From NCBI GenBank assembly GCA_016933955.1, contig JAFGTT010000009.1, positions 1 through 64,000 of the forward strand: a stretch of 64,000 nucleotides of DNA, in the 5' to 3' direction. Numbering within the stretch: the stretch's first letter is position 1; each line of letters begins with the position of its first letter. A program made the position numbers and the translations under genes. The DNA comes from Candidatus Zixiibacteriota bacterium (GTDB lineage: Bacteria > Zixibacteria > MSB-5A5 > GN15 > PGXB01). The notes under the pieces are model-generated. The model did not search any database, was not told where the DNA came from, and saw only the letters and a program-made list of their open reading frames with translations. Of the stretch, positions 53,033 through 62,064 are shown in pieces.

Positions 53033-53779
53033 TCAAAGGGCTTTGGGGTCTTTCTCAATAATCGCGATATATGGTCCCCGGCCGGAAGGAAATACTCCGG
53101 CAATGTGCCATCCGGTTCCTTTGAGGATCTGAGCCATTTCCTTTTCGGAGACAATCAGGTAATCGAAATACGGGGTTTTATATATTTTATATCTGACACG
53201 TAAACGAAGTTGACCGGTCATCCGCCCTTTTTTGTGGTTGCGTCGATGGTATTCCAGATGAAGGGGTTCGGTGGTCCTGGTTGGGTCATTGGACTCGGCT
53301 ATTATTCTTGCTTTGGTTCCGGTTATTCGATAAAACCGGCGCAGGAGTCGGCGGGCGCGATTAAACGAACCGAATAAACCGAAGTTATTGCCGAGCATGA
53401 CGATGGTATCGAAGGTGCCTATGCTGGGATTGATATCCGTGATTGACATCAATCTGGTTTTTCTCAAGCCTTGTTCCCGGCAGGTTTTTATCGCCAAGGG
53501 TGAATTATCCACGCCCGTTACCTGACACCCCTTTATCTGGAGATAAAGAGCAATCCTTCCGGCGCCACAGCCAATATCTAGTACCCGGCCGGAAGCGTGG
53601 CGAAGGGCCTTTCGATAATAAGGCGGCCATTTTTGATATTGGGAGTGATATACTGCCGGCCCCTCGGACATATTGATATAACCATCGTCGCGCTCAACGA
53701 TTTCGTATCCACCCCGGCCTTTCAGATAATCATAAACGGCATGGCCATAGGCGTCCTGATGATCCTTATAAATCGCCAT
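53033..53779 (-). CDS. SAM-dependent methyltransferase
   Basis: 248 residues from the ATG at 53779 with AGGAG six bases upstream; an in-frame extension of 11 codons is discounted. Motif I GRVLDIGCGAGRIALYL, ribose-binding Asp in QVTGVDNSPLAI and motif II IGTFDTIVMLGNNFG are plain. The C-terminal part has a DPTRTTEPLHLEYHRRN segment common to an uncharacterised clade. Substrate unknown. It lies upstream of SPT on the same strand with a 145-base gap, so is probably transcribed separately. Confidence 0.88.
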   Translation of the reverse strand: MAIYKDHQDAYGHAVYDYLKGRGGYEIVERDDGYINMSEGPAVYHSQYQKWPPYYRKALRHASGRVLDIGCGAGRIALYLQIKGCQVTGVDNSPLAIKTCREQGLRKTRLMSITDINPSIGTFDTIVMLGNNFGLFGSFNRARRLLRRFYRITGTKARIIAESNDPTRTTEPLHLEYHRRNHKKGRMTGQLRLRVRYKIYKTPYFDYLIVSEKEMAQILKGTGWHIAGVFPSGRGPYIAIIEKDPKAL

Positions 53780-53944
53780 GAATTTCTCCTGAAATGTCTC
53801 CCAAAATTCCAATTACCCGATGGTAATATGCCAGTTTGAAATCCCGGGCGCCATCAAAATCACCAAACCTGCGTTTGAATAAAATGCGGAGAATAAAAAA
53901 AACCCCCAATCCGGGAGCCGATAGATATTGCTTGTATAATATTC

Positions 53945-54454
53945 TCAGCCAAAAACCTTAATGGCATCGCTGATAAATTTATCGGATATTTTCAAGCCGG
54001 ATTTGTTGGCGACCATCCGGTTGACGGCATAATCTATTTTATTGCTGCTGGGTGGTGAGATAAGTTCCACCATGACTCCATACCTCGCGAAACCTGCGAC
54101 ATTGGTGACTGTAAGAATCGGTTTGCCGCCGGCTTGTTTAAGAACTTTGGCCAGGGCGGCTTTGTCATTATCGGTGATCACCACCATCTGCGCTTCCGAA
54201 AAATCGTCATCTGCCGTGATGGTATTGATCTTGATATTAAATTTCCCGCCCGATTTTTTACCAGCCGCATCGGTCAAGGCCTGGGCGATTTTACCGTTAC
54301 CCACCACCGAAATAATGAATTTACCTCCGGTTCCCGAGGGCCAATCGACATTGTCGATGATATTAATTATAAATTCGGCCTCCTGGGCCGGAGTGACCTC
54401 TCCAAAGGCCGTCAGGACCAGACCAATAAATATAAAAATAGGGATCAGCTTTCT
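53945..54454 (-). CDS. YfiR-like (DUF4154) exported protein
   Basis: 169 residues from the ATG at 54454, with GGAG nine bases upstream. Signal peptide to about residue 24 (FGEVTPAQ). The mature protein begins with EAEFIINIIDNVDWP, the YfiR hallmark (FIxxIxxxVxWP), followed by the FIISVVGNGKIAQAL and QMVVITDNDKAALAKVLKQA strands of the family. In Pseudomonas, YfiR is a periplasmic repressor of the diguanylate cyclase YfiN; no cyclase is adjacent here, though the window has an HD-GYP protein. Single gene. Confidence 0.8.
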   Translation of the reverse strand, partial: RKLIPIFIFIGLVLTAFGEVTPAQEAEFIINIIDNVDWPSGTGGKFIISVVGNGKIAQALTDAAGKKSGGKFNIKINTITADDDFSEAQMVVITDNDKAALAKVLKQAGGKPILTVTNVAGFARYGVMVELISPPSSNKIDYAVNRMVANKSGLKISDKFISDAIKVFG

Positions 54455-54631
54455 CATTAATAGCGTCTCCATCAATATATCAAAACGCTCCAATTTCCCG
54501 TTCCCAATAATTATCGGCAAACGAGTTAAAATATAAACCCTACTCCATTAACCTCGTTAATGTTATTGACGGCAAATTCCGGTTGGACCACGCCTGATTA
54601 ATTACAGGCTGACAGGTGGTTAATTGGCAAT

Positions 54632-54663
54632 AAAAAACGGCCGATCAAAAATTCGACCGGCCG
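54632..54663 (-). terminator. Terminator after the HesB-like pair
   Basis: On the minus strand CGGCCGGTC and GATCGGCCG (54663-54655 with 54646-54638) form nine pairs, one of them G-U, with an eight-base loop, followed by six T. It closes the tandem HesB-like transcription unit. Confidence 0.85.
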
Positions 54664-54689
54664 GGAAAACTCTGTTTTAACAGGCTTTT

Positions 54690-55025
54690 TTATGATTCAT
54701 GGCCGCAGGTACCGCCGCAACCGGAGGCGCAGTTGTTATCTCCTACCGTTATGGAATAACCGCTACCCATAGCATTGGTGATATAATCGATTTTTATCTG
54801 ACCCATCTGCCTGATATAATCCTTCAGTTTGGGATCGATATAAGCGGTAATGTTATTCGAGTTTAAAACCTCAAGACCTTCCGTTGACTCATCCAGAGCC
54901 ATACCCAGCGAGGGTCCGCTTCAGCCGGCCCCCATGAAATACAGAATCAGTCCTTTGCCCTTATGGGCATCAGCATCAAGTACTTTTCTCAACTCAATAC
55001 TGGCCTTATCAGTCACTTCAAACAT
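54690..55025 (-). CDS. HesB/IscA-like selenoprotein with in-frame TGA
   Basis: 111 residues if TGA at 54921-54923 is read as selenocysteine (U35). Translation from the ATG at 55025 (AGGG eight bases upstream) is MFEVTDKASIELRKV, then LILYFMGAG-U-SGPSLGMAL, and on to a Cys-containing tail (Cys99, Cys103, Cys107) and TAA. The neighbouring paralogue has IGAG-C-SGPSLGMAL at the same place, and the reading frame is conserved at the residue level before and after the TGA. A six-pair stem with loop TGGAT lies at 54901-54885, a plausible bacterial SECIS. HesB-like proteins are a known selenoprotein family. IscA-type proteins carry iron-sulfur clusters or iron. Without Sec insertion the product would stop at 34 residues. 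Confidence 0.8.
54885..54901 (-). promoter_or_regulatory. Candidate bacterial SECIS hairpin
   Basis: TGGCTC (54901-54896), loop TGGAT (54895-54891) and GAGTCA (54890-54885) give six pairs, one of them G-U. The loop starts 25 bases after the TGA and has G at its second position, matching published rules for bacterial SECIS elements (small apical loop with an early G, about 16-37 nt from UGA). It lies within the coding sequence, as expected in bacteria. A smaller stem immediately after the TGA (ACCC/GGGT) competes with it. Confidence 0.55.
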
Positions 55026-55093
55026 AAACAAAACCCTAGAAAATTACTTTATCCCTTTTAAATTAATCGTGCTTTCGTTTCGAAATGCATTAC

Positions 55094-55435
55094 TTATTCA
55101 TGATGTCCGGCGCAACCGGCACACCCCCCGGCTCCGCAATCACTATCACCGACTGAGATTTTGTACCCTTCACCATGTTCATTAGTAATATAATCAACTT
55201 TTATTTCGCCGATTTGATCCAGATATTCTTTCAATTTCGGTTCGATATAAGCGTTGATTTGATTCGAATTCAATTCGACCAAACCATCGGTTGAATCATC
55301 GAGAGCCATTCCCAACGACGGTCCGCTGCATCCGGCCCCTATGAAATAGAGAATCAGGTTTTTGCCTTTATTGGCCTCGGATTCCATCACCTTTTTCAGT
55401 TCAAGACTGGCTTTGTCGGATACCATAAACATCAT
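55094..55435 (-). CDS. HesB/IscA-like protein, cysteine paralogue
   Basis: 113 residues. FIGAGCSGPSLGMALDDSTD carries Cys36, the conserved first cluster-ligand position of HesB/IscA proteins. The expected C-terminal CGCG pair is replaced by a tail with Cys100, Cys105 and Cys108 and two final histidines. AAGGA six bases ahead of the ATG. It lies 68 bases upstream of the TGA-containing paralogue and ends in the same terminator, so the two are probably one transcription unit. Probable role: iron or Fe-S cluster carrier. Confidence 0.88.
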   Translation of the reverse strand: MMFMVSDKASLELKKVMESEANKGKNLILYFIGAGCSGPSLGMALDDSTDGLVELNSNQINAYIEPKLKEYLDQIGEIKVDYITNEHGEGYKISVGDSDCGAGGCAGCAGHHE

Positions 55436-55739
55436 TAATAATCCTTATTATTAAGTTAGTTAGTTATTTTAATAAAACGATTCAAAAAAACAAGTCATAT
55501 CGCCCAAAAATACGCATCAGAATCGCATTTCAGTCAGATAATCCCCCCTAATACGGTAAAAAGGCGGTGAAATTGGGTCGGAATTGTCGATTTGGCCGTT
55601 TTGGGGTTCTGCAGGGATGCCGGTGTTTTGGTCTATATCGCTCACAAGATCAGACCGCATAACATCTTAAAATAAAACGGACGGTTCGATGGACCGTCCG
55701 TTCAATCATACCAGATCAGTATATTGAGAGAGGAATTAT
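55436..55739. other. Spacer between the HDOD gene and the HesB-like pair
   Basis: About 300 bases with no gene. It holds the HDOD terminator at 55670-55701 and, nearer 55440-55500, AT-rich sequence that should include the promoter of the HesB-like pair. No clear -35/-10 pair is visible. Confidence 0.4.
55670..55701 (-). terminator. Terminator of the HDOD gene
   Basis: On the minus strand ACGGACGGT and ACCGTCCGT form nine perfect pairs around a seven-base loop, followed by TTTTATTTTAA. It stands 39 bases past the HDOD stop. Confidence 0.85.
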
Positions 55740-56732
55740 CTAATTAGGTATTTGGCTTTTCTCGTTTTTAATCCGGCCTTCCATTTTGCGAATTACCCGG
55801 TTCATGCTCTCGATAGTGACATATTGTTCGAACAGTAACTGGTTGGCTTCCATAATAATATCATCAATCGAGCCAATATCTATTTCCAGATAACGCGACT
55901 CCTCCATTGTTCGGCTGAAAAGTGTTTTTTCGATAGCGAGAAGTTCATCGGCCGGGATACCGATATTAGCCCGGATAATTTCTTTACCGACCAGAATCCG
56001 GGTATTGATTTTCATCTCCGAGATAAGTCCGAATTTGGAAATCATATGGCCCAGGTTGACAATCTGGCCTGAAAGCTGCATAGGCTGGTCGGCTCCCTCG
56101 GAATAGATGGAGTGATGGCGGCCGACCGCCGTACTGATCGATTCGGGCAGATGCCATTGTTCGAGCAGGTATTCGCCGACCAGAGCATGGTTGGTTTCCC
56201 ACCGGCGGTTTTCCAGTTCAATCAGGTTGCCCTCAGCGCCCGCCTGGAGCCAGATCTCCGAAAATTCATCGGGGACAGCCTGTTCCAGAACCAGAAGGCC
56301 CAGATCATGCAAAAGTCCGGCGACAAACATTTCCTCGCTGTTTTTGTAATTCACTTTCTCGGCAATCAGCCTGGCGGCAATGGCCACCTCGAGTGAGTGT
56401 CTCCAGAACCGGGCTCGATCGAGCGATGATTTCCAGTCGCCGGTCATGCGATAAACCGAGGTCGAAAGAGCCAGAGCGGTCACCTCCCGCAGACCCATAC
56501 GCGTGACCGCATCGGTTATATTCCCGATTTTCTGGCCTCTGCCATAAAAGGGTGAATTGACCACCCGCAGGACTTTGGCCGCCAGGGCCGTATCGTGCAT
56601 AATCACCTGCGCCATCTGGCGGGAGCTGGAACTTTCATCGCGGGCCAGCCGCAGGACTTCGACCATTGTCTGGGGCAGTGAGGTGAGGTTCGGACTCGCC
56701 TCCAGGATCTTTTGCATAAAATCGGCGCTCAT
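55740..56732 (-). CDS. HDOD-domain signalling protein
   Basis: 330 residues. The HDOD domain (about 15-215) has LTSLPQTMVEVLRLARD, VLRVVNSPFYGRGQKIG and AGLLHDLGLLVLEQ. HDOD proteins are noncatalytic HD relatives used as signalling scaffolds. The rest is helical (about 220-330) with no further catalytic domain. It ends at a well-formed terminator. Expected to interact with chemotaxis- or c-di-GMP-type regulators; the HD-GYP protein at 62253 is the only such enzyme in the window. Confidence 0.9.
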   Translation of the reverse strand: MSADFMQKILEASPNLTSLPQTMVEVLRLARDESSSSRQMAQVIMHDTALAAKVLRVVNSPFYGRGQKIGNITDAVTRMGLREVTALALSTSVYRMTGDWKSSLDRARFWRHSLEVAIAARLIAEKVNYKNSEEMFVAGLLHDLGLLVLEQAVPDEFSEIWLQAGAEGNLIELENRRWETNHALVGEYLLEQWHLPESISTAVGRHHSIYSEGADQPMQLSGQIVNLGHMISKFGLISEMKINTRILVGKEIIRANIGIPADELLAIEKTLFSRTMEESRYLEIDIGSIDDIIMEANQLLFEQYVTIESMNRVIRKMEGRIKNEKSQIPN

Positions 56733-56852
56733 GGTTCCCCCGTTTTCATTTCTCTATTAATCGGCCAAATGACGGGGTGGCTTTATGCCTGAGGGATACC
56801 TTGAGCCGGTCTTTTCGATTTATCTTTTATCTATCGGATCTATATTTCAATA

Positions 56853-57488
56853 CTAATCGTTAATATGGCAACTCGAGAGGCCGCGTTTCTCGAGATATTG
56901 CTGGTGGTAATCCTCCGCCTTAAAAAAGACGCCAGCCGGGACGATTTGGGTAACAATCGGGCGCTTGTAAAGACCCTCCTGCTCCAGTTTCTTCAGTGAT
57001 TTTTCGGCCGCTTCTTTTTGTGGAGGATTATGACAGAAGATAACCGAGCGGTATTGGGTGCCAATGTCCGGACCCTGACGATTAGGAGTAGTGGGATCGT
57101 GATTCTCCCAGAAAACGTCCAATAACTGCTCATAGCTTACCCGGGCGGGATCAAAGATTACCTCGACGGCCTCGGCATGCCCCGTTTGCCCGGTGCAGAC
57201 ATCTTTATAATCCGGATTCTCGGTATGCCCGCCGGTGTAACCAACCGAGGTGGAAATAACCCCTTTAATCTGTCTGAAATTGGCCTCGACACCCCAGAAA
57301 CAACCAGCCGCAAAAGTAGCTTTTTCCATATTTTTATTCTCCATGTTATCGGTGTTTATTTGGGAGCCGGCTTCGGCATTTCCGGCTTTTTTATCCGCCG
57401 CCCGGAGGAACGCGGGTGCATATAAATATAGGGTTCCAAGTAATAATACCGCCATTAATCCCAGGATAGCCATTTTGACTTTTATCAT
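56853..57488 (-). CDS. msrA: Peptide methionine-S-sulfoxide reductase MsrA, exported
   Basis: 211 residues from the ATG at 57488 (AAGGAG nearby); a further upstream start is less likely. A hydrophobic segment at about 5-27 anchors or exports it. The MsrA core has [17 protein letters not shown] (nucleophile Cys in GCFWG), [18 protein letters not shown] and GTQYRSVIF, with a final SSCHIND. The catalytic residue is Cys, not selenocysteine. It repairs oxidised methionine in envelope proteins using SAM-independent thiol reduction. Confidence 0.93.
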   Translation of the reverse strand: MIKVKMAILGLMAVLLLGTLYLYAPAFLRAADKKAGNAEAGSQINTDNMENKNMEKATFAAGCFWGVEANFRQIKGVISTSVGYTGGHTENPDYKDVCTGQTGHAEAVEVIFDPARVSYEQLLDVFWENHDPTTPNRQGPDIGTQYRSVIFCHNPPQKEAAEKSLKKLEQEGLYKRPIVTQIVPAGVFFKAEDYHQQYLEKRGLSSCHIND

Positions 57489-57627
57489 AATGACTCCTTC
57501 CTCCAAAAACCGGTTACTTATAATCATATAACCAAATATTGGCCCGTTTTGCTCCATATTTGGGGAATTATTTTAATTTAATAGTAATCAAGAATGTCAG
57601 GCCGGGGAATATTGGCCTGTTCCGGAA

Positions 57628-59040
57628 TTAAAGCGAAACCGCGGTCTGGCGGATAAGTTCCCAGGCCGTTTCGAGATCATAGCGTTCCAGCCGGGTTTGC
57701 CCGGCCACCAGACGAAGAGTGAAGAGACCGTTGAGTCGGGTATGAGTGATATAGATTTCCCCGGTTCGATTGAGGTTTTCCAGAAGCTGTTCATTGAGGC
57801 GGTCAATTTGATCAGGATCTCTAAGTGAGGCCGGTTTATATCGAAAACAGATCACATTGAGCGGGACCGGCGCCAGCAGTTCAAAATTGTCGGTTTTTTC
57901 TATCCTTCTGGCCAGTTCCTGAGCCAGAGCGATATGGTTTTTAACCATACTTTTCAATCCTTCCACCCCGTAGGTGCGGATTACGAACCAGAGTTTGAGA
58001 GCCCGGAATCTTCGTCCAAGCTGAATTCCCCAGTCGCGGTAGTTATTGACGCGTTCATCCTCGCGGGTTTTGAGGTACTCCGGCATGATTTCAAAGGTTC
58101 GGACCAGCGCTCCGACATCTTTGACGAAATAAGCCGAGCAATCGAAATTGGTAAACATCCACTTATGAGGGTTAAAGACAAAAGTGTCGGCCATTTCGAC
58201 ACCATCAATCATCCGGCGCATCTCAGGAAGCAGTAAAGCTGTCCCGGCATGGGCGGCATCGACATGAAGCCAGAGATTATATTTGCGGCATATTTCGCCG
58301 ATTTGGCGCAGAGGATCAATGGCGGTCGATCCGGTGGTCCCGATAGTGGCCACGGCGCACAATGGTATCATGCCGGCCTCAATATCCTTTCGTACGGCTC
58401 CTTCGAGTAAATCCGGCCTCATGGCGAAGGCCTTATCGACGGGGATCTGGCGCAGATTTTCCTGACCCAGACCGGCGATTTTGACTCCCTTTTCAATTGA
58501 GGAATGGGTTTCGGCGGAGCAATAAACCGTGTAACGGTTATGACCGAAACCCCGGCGGTTGATATCGAAATCCGATTTAATTTCCCGGGCTGTCAAGAGG
58601 GAACAGAGAGTGGCGGTCGAGGCGGTATCCTGGATCACCCCGGTAAAACTATCGGGCAGGCCAATCATCCCGGCCAGCCACTGCATGACTCGTTCCTCGA
58701 GTTCCGCGGCGGCCGGCGAGGTCTGCCAAACCATACACTGGGCACCCAAGGTGGAGATCAGCATTTCGGCCAAAAGCGAGGGGGGACTGCTGTTAGCCGG
58801 GAAATAGGCGAAAAACGAGGGGTGTTGCCAGTGAGTCATACCCGGCATGATAATCTTTTTGAAATCATCGAATATTTTCTCGAAAGGTTCAGCCGTCTCG
58901 GGCGGATGTTCGGGAAGGCGGCTGATTATTTCCCCTGGTGCAACCTGTGCTTTAACCGGATACTGCCGGATATTTCTCAGGTAGGCAACCATCCAGTCCA
59001 CCATTTCGTGGGCCTGTTTTTCGAATTCATCCAGTTCCAT
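57628..59040 (-). CDS. PLP-dependent aromatic-type amino acid decarboxylase
   Basis: 470 residues from the ATG at 59040 (GAGG eight bases upstream). Group II PLP decarboxylase (DDC family): the N-terminal MVDWMVAYLRNIRQYPVKAQ and PGEIISRLPEHPPE, the HVDAAHAGTALLLPE segment with the PLP-binding Asp, and the Schiff-base Lys in FNPHKWMFTNFDCSAY. Members decarboxylate aromatic L-amino acids such as tyrosine, tryptophan or DOPA to amines. The exact substrate is unknown. It stands alone and is divergent from the MshEN gene. Confidence 0.9.
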   Translation of the reverse strand: MELDEFEKQAHEMVDWMVAYLRNIRQYPVKAQVAPGEIISRLPEHPPETAEPFEKIFDDFKKIIMPGMTHWQHPSFFAYFPANSSPPSLLAEMLISTLGAQCMVWQTSPAAAELEERVMQWLAGMIGLPDSFTGVIQDTASTATLCSLLTAREIKSDFDINRRGFGHNRYTVYCSAETHSSIEKGVKIAGLGQENLRQIPVDKAFAMRPDLLEGAVRKDIEAGMIPLCAVATIGTTGSTAIDPLRQIGEICRKYNLWLHVDAAHAGTALLLPEMRRMIDGVEMADTFVFNPHKWMFTNFDCSAYFVKDVGALVRTFEIMPEYLKTREDERVNNYRDWGIQLGRRFRALKLWFVIRTYGVEGLKSMVKNHIALAQELARRIEKTDNFELLAPVPLNVICFRYKPASLRDPDQIDRLNEQLLENLNRTGEIYITHTRLNGLFTLRLVAGQTRLERYDLETAWELIRQTAVSL

Positions 59041-59367
59041 CTTTTCGACCTCAATAAACTCGGTGGATATCCATCTGTGATAATCAATATAGATAATCAA
59101 ATAAAACCGGTCAACGGCCATCATACCCGGACAGCCTGTCTTTCCAGGCCGGGATTGGGATATGCCTGAAATTTCGATCCGAAACCTTCATATCTTAATA
59201 AATCCGCCGAATATACTTAACATAAAAGAGGTTTTGGATATAGAATATCCTGACAGGGCATCAGTTATTTGATCGCCGTGATTCTCTGTCCGGTCCGATA
59301 TGCCCAGGAATTATTCCGGGATCATATTATAACCGCCGTGGAATCTGTCTCAACCGGGAGGACACCA
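59041..59367. other. 327-base divergent intergenic region
   Basis: It separates the decarboxylase (-) from the MshEN/DUF4388 gene (+). Open frames extend into it from both sides but have no ribosome sites of their own. No RNA gene or clear promoter box is seen; AT-rich sequence around 59180-59240 is the most likely site. Confidence 0.4.
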
Positions 59368-60633
59368 ATGCGTCTTGACGAAATCCTGTTAACAGAAGGA
59401 CTGGCAACCGGCGAACAGGTCGATGAGGCTCTGGATTACCAGCGCCGGTTCGGAGGCCGGTTGGAGACGCATCTTTACCGTTTCGGATATGTCAGCGAAG
59501 TTGATTTGGTCAGTATTCTGGCCCGGCAGTTCGGGTGCGAGGGGGTGGTGGTTTCAAGAATGGCAATTCCGGAGGCAGTCTTGAATATGATTCCCGCCGC
59601 CACCGTCCTGGAAAAACTGGTTTTACCCTATGATTACGATCCGGTGACCAACCGCCTGAAGGTGGCCTGCCAGAATCCTCTCTGCGGAAATCTGGCCACC
59701 GAATTAAGCGATCTGACCCATGGCAAAAATATTGAACTCCGCCTGGCCCTGGGTTTCACCCTGCAATGTGCTTTGATCAAGCATTACCGGAATATCACTT
59801 ATCATAATGATGATATAGCCGAAAATGTCGAGCAGGAAGGTGAGACAAATGCGTCAACCGAGAGTTATCTCGGCCGGTACCGGCTTTTAATTTTGAACAG
59901 CGGGTATGAAGACATTTCCCAGATGGAGTATGCCTTCCGGGAGGAAGGATTCGATATCCGGTCGACCGATTCGATCGATCTTTTTGTCGATGCTCTTTTC
60001 CGTTATCGGCCACAGGCAGTGGTGATGTGTCTTACCGGGCGGGTCGAACAGGTTGAGACGGTTATCGATGATGTGGCCTCACGGGGATTCGATTTCGATG
60101 AATTGCCATTCTTCCTGGTGGTGGAAAACGGCCTGGTCGGAAAACTGATACCGCTTCTGAAAGAAGGGCTTGAGGACGTCCTGCCGATGGGCAGTTGTCA
60201 TGAATCACTCTTGATCAAACTCAGCCGTATCCGTGATTTACATGAAAATATACTTAATCAGCGGTTGAGAATTATCCGCGATATCGGGACCCACGGCTCA
60301 CTGCACGATATGAACGTCATCGACCTGCTCCAGATGATGGGTCACACCAACAAAACCACCCGGATCAATATTACCGGTCACGGTCAACAGTTGACCATTT
60401 TCATTGATAACGGGCGGCTTATATATGCCGAATGCGATGATAAAAGCGGCGCTGAGGCAGTCTATATGTGTATTCCCTGGACCAACGGCGTCTGGAGCAT
60501 CGATCCGATCAAACCCGATCAATTACCACCTGCCAACAATGATCTGCCGATCGAGACCATTCTGCTCGAGGGGTGCCGGTTACTCGACGAACGAAATCGA
60601 ACAGAAAATTGCGATGTGGCCGATTGGCTCTGA
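59368..60633 (+). CDS. MshEN-receiver-like-DUF4388 protein
   Basis: 421 residues from the ATG at 59368, with GGAGG six bases upstream. Residues 1-140 are an MshEN (GspE N-terminal) domain (LLTEGLATGEQVDEALDYQR, LARQFGCEGVVVSRMAIP), a c-di-GMP-binding fold in some members. About 171-290 is a receiver-like domain (YRLLILNSGYEDISQMEYAF) that has no Asp at the normal phosphorylation position that I can identify. About 290-400 is DUF4388 (LHDMNVIDLLQMMGHTNKTT, IFIDNGRLIYAECDD). No ATPase domain is present. Such proteins act in surface motility and signalling; the role here is unknown. Confidence 0.78.
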   Translation: MRLDEILLTEGLATGEQVDEALDYQRRFGGRLETHLYRFGYVSEVDLVSILARQFGCEGVVVSRMAIPEAVLNMIPAATVLEKLVLPYDYDPVTNRLKVACQNPLCGNLATELSDLTHGKNIELRLALGFTLQCALIKHYRNITYHNDDIAENVEQEGETNASTESYLGRYRLLILNSGYEDISQMEYAFREEGFDIRSTDSIDLFVDALFRYRPQAVVMCLTGRVEQVETVIDDVASRGFDFDELPFFLVVENGLVGKLIPLLKEGLEDVLPMGSCHESLLIKLSRIRDLHENILNQRLRIIRDIGTHGSLHDMNVIDLLQMMGHTNKTTRINITGHGQQLTIFIDNGRLIYAECDDKSGAEAVYMCIPWTNGVWSIDPIKPDQLPPANNDLPIETILLEGCRLLDERNRTENCDVADWL

Positions 60634-60666
60634 TTTTTACCGGGCCCGGACTGTCATCTCGAGTTG

Positions 60667-62064
60667 TTAATCAAAATCAAGCAGATGGGTTTCCTTGAAT
60701 TTAGGAATCAGCACATCCCATTCGTACCGTTTTCTGATTTTATCCGCCAGAGATTGAGAAGCCTCGGGCTCCCCATGAACAATAAAAGTCCGTTTGGGAG
60801 GGCGGTTAAAACCCATCAACCAGGCCTGGGTTTCGTTATAATCGGCATGGCCGGAAAATCCGGTGATATTTTCGATATGGGCCCTGACAGGAACCTGTTG
60901 ACCATGAATTTTCACCGTTTCGTTCCCCTCAAGAATGGCTCTTCCACGGGTTCCTTCGGCCTGGTAGCCGATAAACAGAATGGTGTTTTCTTTGATCGGC
61001 AGACGTTGTTCGAGATGGTGCAGAATCCGGCCCCCGGTAACCATGCCGCTGGCGGAAATAATTATGGCCCGGCCGGCCTGATCATTGATTTCTTTCGATT
61101 TGCGCCGTGATTCGCATAGATGCAAATTTTGAGGGTGGAAAATTTTCTTCCCCAGAATGGTCATGACCCTGGTACTCAGATTCATACTGGCAATTTGCCT
61201 TTCATAAACCGTGGTGGCCGCCAGCGCCATCGGTGAATCGACATAAATCGGCAGAACCGGAATCAATCCGCGCTCCTCCAACTCCCGAATAACAAATAAC
61301 AGAGATTGGGTCCGCCCAATAGCAAAGGAAGGAATTACCAGCACCCCTCCCCGCTTGATGCTTTCTTTAACAATCCGGATAAAATCCTCGTAAAACGAAT
61401 CATCATCATGAAGCCGGTTGCCATAGGTTGATTCCAGAAGGAGATAATCGATATTATAAATCTGGGTGGGATCGCGCAGGATAGCGCGGGCGGGGCGTCC
61501 CAGATCGCCGCTGAAGACAATTTTTTTGCCCCCATTTTTTCCGTTCTGCTTGATATCGACCATCGAGGAGCCGAGAATATGACCGGCATCACGGAATTTA
61601 AGCCGCAAACCGTCCCCCAGATCGATATCATCCCCGTAATGAACCGGTTTGAAATACTTCATCGAATTCTCGGCATCCTGAACGGTGAACAGCGGCAGGG
61701 CCGGAAGATGTTTTGTATAACCTCGTTTATTGGCCCACTGGGCATCTTCTTCCTGTAAATGAGCCGTATCCTTCAGGAGGATATCACAAAGTTCAGCCGT
61801 GGAGTGAGTGCAATATACCGGTCCCTCGAATCCATCACGACAAAGGCGCGGGAAATATCCGGTGTGGTCAATATGGGCATGGGTCAGAATAACGGCATCC
61901 AATGCCGATGGTGGAACCGGGAACGGCTCCCAGTTGCGCAGACGGTTTTCTTTGGAACCCTGGAATAAGCCGCAATCTATCAGAAATTTCTTGTCTTTTA
62001 TCGCCAGCAGATAGCGGGAACCGGTGACAGTCCCGGCAGCGCCGTAAAAAGTGATACTTGCCAT
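60667..62064 (-). CDS. Beta-CASP metallo-beta-lactamase-fold hydrolase
   Basis: 465 residues. The MBL core has LTHAHIDHTG (His62, His64, Asp66, His67), GDLGRPARAIL (Asp ligand) and the later GFSGHADYNE and FIVHGEPEAS (His ligands). The beta-CASP insertion (about 180-380) includes the SGMVTGGRILHHLEQ segment. This is the CPSF73/RNase J relative group of bacterial, often called YSH1-like, proteins of about 460 residues; RNA processing or decay is the likely function. Monocistronic, and convergent with the MshEN gene 33 bases away. Confidence 0.9.
   Translation of the reverse strand: MASITFYGAAGTVTGSRYLLAIKDKKFLIDCGLFQGSKENRLRNWEPFPVPPSALDAVILTHAHIDHTGYFPRLCRDGFEGPVYCTHSTAELCDILLKDTAHLQEEDAQWANKRGYTKHLPALPLFTVQDAENSMKYFKPVHYGDDIDLGDGLRLKFRDAGHILGSSMVDIKQNGKNGGKKIVFSGDLGRPARAILRDPTQIYNIDYLLLESTYGNRLHDDDSFYEDFIRIVKESIKRGGVLVIPSFAIGRTQSLLFVIRELEERGLIPVLPIYVDSPMALAATTVYERQIASMNLSTRVMTILGKKIFHPQNLHLCESRRKSKEINDQAGRAIIISASGMVTGGRILHHLEQRLPIKENTILFIGYQAEGTRGRAILEGNETVKIHGQQVPVRAHIENITGFSGHADYNETQAWLMGFNRPPKRTFIVHGEPEASQSLADKIRKRYEWDVLIPKFKETHLLDFD

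Noticed and set aside
54921-54923. Reading the TGA as a nonsense mutation or sequencing error
   Set aside because: It falls at the one position where the paralogue has the conserved Cys, flanking codons stay conserved, a SECIS-like stem is present and the family is known to contain selenoproteins. The alternative is kept only as a lower-probability outcome.
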